Shown one piece after another: positions 62,454 through 64,000 of a DNA stretch of 64,000 nt. The stretch comes from Microcystis wesenbergii NRERC-220 (GTDB lineage Bacteria > Cyanobacteriota > Cyanobacteriia > Cyanobacteriales > Microcystaceae), in contig NZ_JAVSJA010000001.1 in assembly GCF_032027425.1 (NCBI RefSeq), positions 3,051,501-3,115,500 on the forward strand, written 5' to 3'. The stretch's first letter is position 1. Every line of letters starts with the position of its first letter. The notes below the pieces were generated by a model. That model was not told the origin of the DNA, did not search any database, and was given only the letters and a program-made list of their open reading frames with translations. A program made the translations under genes and the position numbers.

Positions 62454-62708
62454 AGCACAAATGGGGTATTCTGTCAAGAAGATTAATGTTAAGTTTTTTT
62501 TAATCTTAACGATTCTTTTCCTAATTTGCCCAAACTAGCGAGGAAAGTTGACAGACAATGGCGGGAAATTTTCTGCTAGGGAGCTAATCGGGGTTAGGGT
62601 TGGGAGCATGAAGAAAATTAGTTAAGAATTGTTGCCAGTGGGCGAAATCAAGATTTTCAGTCGGTTCAGTCTGATAAAATCGAGAAGAATTTCTCCTAAT
62701 CAGCGAAA

Positions 62709-63227
62709 ATGAAAGCCAGTTCGCTCGTTTTTAGTCTTGTTTTAGGAATCGCTGCCAGTACATTAACCAATAGTTTACCCGAAAATTTGACTTTCAATTC
62801 TCGGAAAATATTGGCTCAAGATCAGGCTCCTTCCTGTCCCCTTCCTCCAGATCTTGCCATCACTTTTCGCAATAGTGAATGTCAGGCAATTACCCTAGAA
62901 AAACCCCAGACTTTCTTCCGTTATTATAGTGACGAAAATTACAAAAAAGGTCGTTTTCTGACCACGGATCAATATACCACCAATGTGGAGGCGATCAGAA
63001 ATTTAGCCCTCGATCAAAAGTGGAATCCCCCCAATGAAGCGACCAAAGTAGTATCGGTGACTTTGCCGGCGGGAACAACGGTTTATCAAGGAATTGTTGC
63101 CCCCCAGAATCCACCTTATTGTTATTATGGTGGTGGTCAGCAAACTTTTATTAAAGACTCACGAGATGCCAATATAGAATGGGGAGAGGGGCGAGCAATA
63201 ACGGTTACATCTCTTTGGTGTCGCTAG
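62709..63227 (+). CDS. exported protein resembling TNT-type NAD-glycohydrolase toxins
   Basis: This 172-aa protein has a signal peptide (residues 1-20, then cleaved near Leu-Ala-Gln of ILAQDQ or earlier). The mature part reads FFRYYSDENYKKGRFLTT ... ALDQKWNPPNEATKVVSVTLPAGTTVYQGIVAPQ ... CYYGGGQQTFIK. The order Arg/Tyr start, GRFLTT, APQ and GGGQQ resembles the TNT (tuberculosis necrotizing toxin) NAD+-glycohydrolase domain, where the Gln of GGGxQ is important. I cannot confirm the match. Two Cys pairs may form disulfides. The 90-aa ORF follows only 6 bp later. Without an immunity gene of known family its use is unclear. Confidence 0.5.
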   Translation: MKASSLVFSLVLGIAASTLTNSLPENLTFNSRKILAQDQAPSCPLPPDLAITFRNSECQAITLEKPQTFFRYYSDENYKKGRFLTTDQYTTNVEAIRNLALDQKWNPPNEATKVVSVTLPAGTTVYQGIVAPQNPPYCYYGGGQQTFIKDSRDANIEWGEGRAITVTSLWCR

Positions 63228-63233
63228 AGTATT

Positions 63234-63506
63234 ATGGAAACGAACATGAGGGAATTAGTTCAATCGATTGACCAAGCTATTACCGTGGCCGAACAGATGC
63301 GGAAAACAGAAATATCGACTCGGATTGAGGGTTTAATTTCTGTCCTGAAAACCATCAAAAGTCAGGCGTTAGCTGGTCAATTACCACCGTCTCAAGGCAT
63401 TGTTACCCTAGGATTAGCGCGAGAAGTAGCTGATTGGATCGATTCCCTTGATTCTCCTTTATTGAAAGCGGTGGGTAAAGTGGAAAGAGAATACCAAAAA
63501 TATTAG
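63234..63506 (+). CDS. small helical protein of unknown function
   Basis: This 90-aa protein starts METNMRELVQSIDQAITVAEQM and continues as amphipathic helices, with RIEGLISVLKTIKSQALAGQLPPSQGIVTLGLAREVADWIDSLDSPLLKAVGKVEREY. The second Met (63246) is another possible start. It lies 6 bp after the exported TNT-like gene on the same strand, so the pair is likely co-transcribed. It could be a partner or inhibitor, but no family is recognised. Its last codons overlap the end of ribF by 4 bp on the opposite strand. Confidence 0.5.
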   Translation: METNMRELVQSIDQAITVAEQMRKTEISTRIEGLISVLKTIKSQALAGQLPPSQGIVTLGLAREVADWIDSLDSPLLKAVGKVEREYQKY

Positions 63507-64000
63507 GAGTTGTCGGTGACAGAAGTTAGAATTAACCGAGAGCGATCGCAGTCTATCTCGATCTGATTTTTTAATCGATCGAGAGAATTAAATTTCTGTT
63601 CTGGTCGCAGGAATTGCACTAAATCCATCGTTAAAATACGATCATATACATTGCCCGACCAATCCAATAAATGGATTTCCACACTGATAGTTTTTCCCTC
63701 GATCGTGGGACGATAACCGATATTCATAACTGCCGGTAAGCGAGAAGCATCGAGATGCACCCAACCGCAATAAACCCCGAATCGCGGCAATAATTTATCG
63801 GGGGGAACCTGTAGATTAGCGGTATGAAAACCTAATGTTCTGCCCAGCTGTTGCCCGATGACCACGCGACCGGTTAAACTGTAGGGACGACCTAACATTT
63901 GCCCAGCTTGCTCAACGTTTCCCGCCGCCAAAGCTTGACGAATTAGGGAACTACTAATCCGACCCGCCCCACAGTTTTTTAAACCAACAATCTCGACTTT
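63503..64000 (-). CDS. ribF: bifunctional riboflavin kinase/FAD synthetase, partial (C-terminal part)
   Basis: The gene is cut by the right edge of the window. The visible 165 residues are the end of the adenylyltransferase domain (RISSSLIRQALAAGNVEQAGQMLGRPYSLTGRVV) and the riboflavin kinase domain (GQQLGRTLGFHTANLQVPPDKLLPRFGVYCGWVHL ... MNIGYRPTIEGKTISVEIHLLDWSGNVYDRILTMDLVQFLRPEQKFNSLDRLKNQIEIDCDR). Both match RibF, which turns riboflavin into FMN and FAD. The reading frame remains open to position 64000 on the minus strand. Confidence 0.93.
   Translation of the reverse strand, partial: KVEIVGLKNCGAGRISSSLIRQALAAGNVEQAGQMLGRPYSLTGRVVIGQQLGRTLGFHTANLQVPPDKLLPRFGVYCGWVHLDASRLPAVMNIGYRPTIEGKTISVEIHLLDWSGNVYDRILTMDLVQFLRPEQKFNSLDRLKNQIEIDCDRSRLILTSVTDNS

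Overview
The window looks like chromosomal DNA of a unicellular, bloom-forming cyanobacterium, most likely Microcystis aeruginosa or a close relative. The sequence supports this with a psbA (photosystem II D1) gene, a cyanobacterial Fur, an IctB-family protein, cyanoexosortase, DUF3370 and YlqD families, HIP1 octamers (GCGATCGC) inside many genes, moderate-to-low GC, and many short inverted-repeat elements of MITE type. This assignment comes from recognising families, not from a search.

Layout. 1-4900: ion permease, glycosyltransferase and an ABC exporter with an odd kinase-like tail. 5118-8711: a type II restriction-modification locus with a C5-cytosine methyltransferase, a DPPY-type amino-methyltransferase and a probable endonuclease. 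8771-12576: prfC, plsC and a GntR regulator, followed by MITEs. 12964-21343: a compact four-gene operon encoding a membrane vWA protein, a giant tubulin/FtsZ-like protein, a MotA/TolQ/ZorA-like channel with a very long coiled-coil tail, and a MotB/ZorB/OmpA-like partner. This is the best candidate here for a poorly characterised system. 21345-28026: Uma2, acyl-ACP synthetase, YlqD, a solitary tnpB element with its likely guide RNA end, DUF3370 and MITEs. 28027-37509: an extracellular polysaccharide and surface cluster (glycosidase-like protein, Wzc, Wza, cyanoexosortase pair, aminotransferase). 37537-41347: mobA, DnaJ-TPR, fur, sufE, an Uma2 fragment and rpoZ. 41673-42779: psbA. 42951-43235: three adjacent heptamer arrays. 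43236-49732: a beta-propeller protein, a FUSC exporter and a DndD/SbcC-like ATPase with a 58-aa partner. 49834-53793: leuD, a methyltransferase, cobU, a cupin and a flotillin. 53919-57960: a SagB-type oxidoreductase and dndE-dndD without dndB/C. 58215-64000: a pyruvate-decarboxylase-like enzyme, IctB, MoxR, an exported TNT-like protein, a small ORF and the 3' part of ribF.

Two results stand out. First, the four-gene operon combines a predicted ion-driven stator pair (conserved membrane Asp, peptidoglycan-binding domain, roughly 900-residue cytoplasmic tail) with a tubulin-like protein and a vWA/FHA-like membrane protein. Its tail carries a nearly perfect 732-bp in-frame tandem duplication. 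Second, the same palindrome-ended element of about 34 bp is inserted in the same frame in two unrelated genes, psbA and a SAM methyltransferase. In both it adds the peptide [11 protein letters not shown], and in D1 it lies in the lumenal C-terminal region just before the Mn-cluster ligands.

No tRNA, rRNA or CRISPR array was recognised. Defence-related genes (R-M, Uma2, DndD/E, SbcC-like ATPase, Zorya-like stator) are spread through the window rather than gathered in one island.
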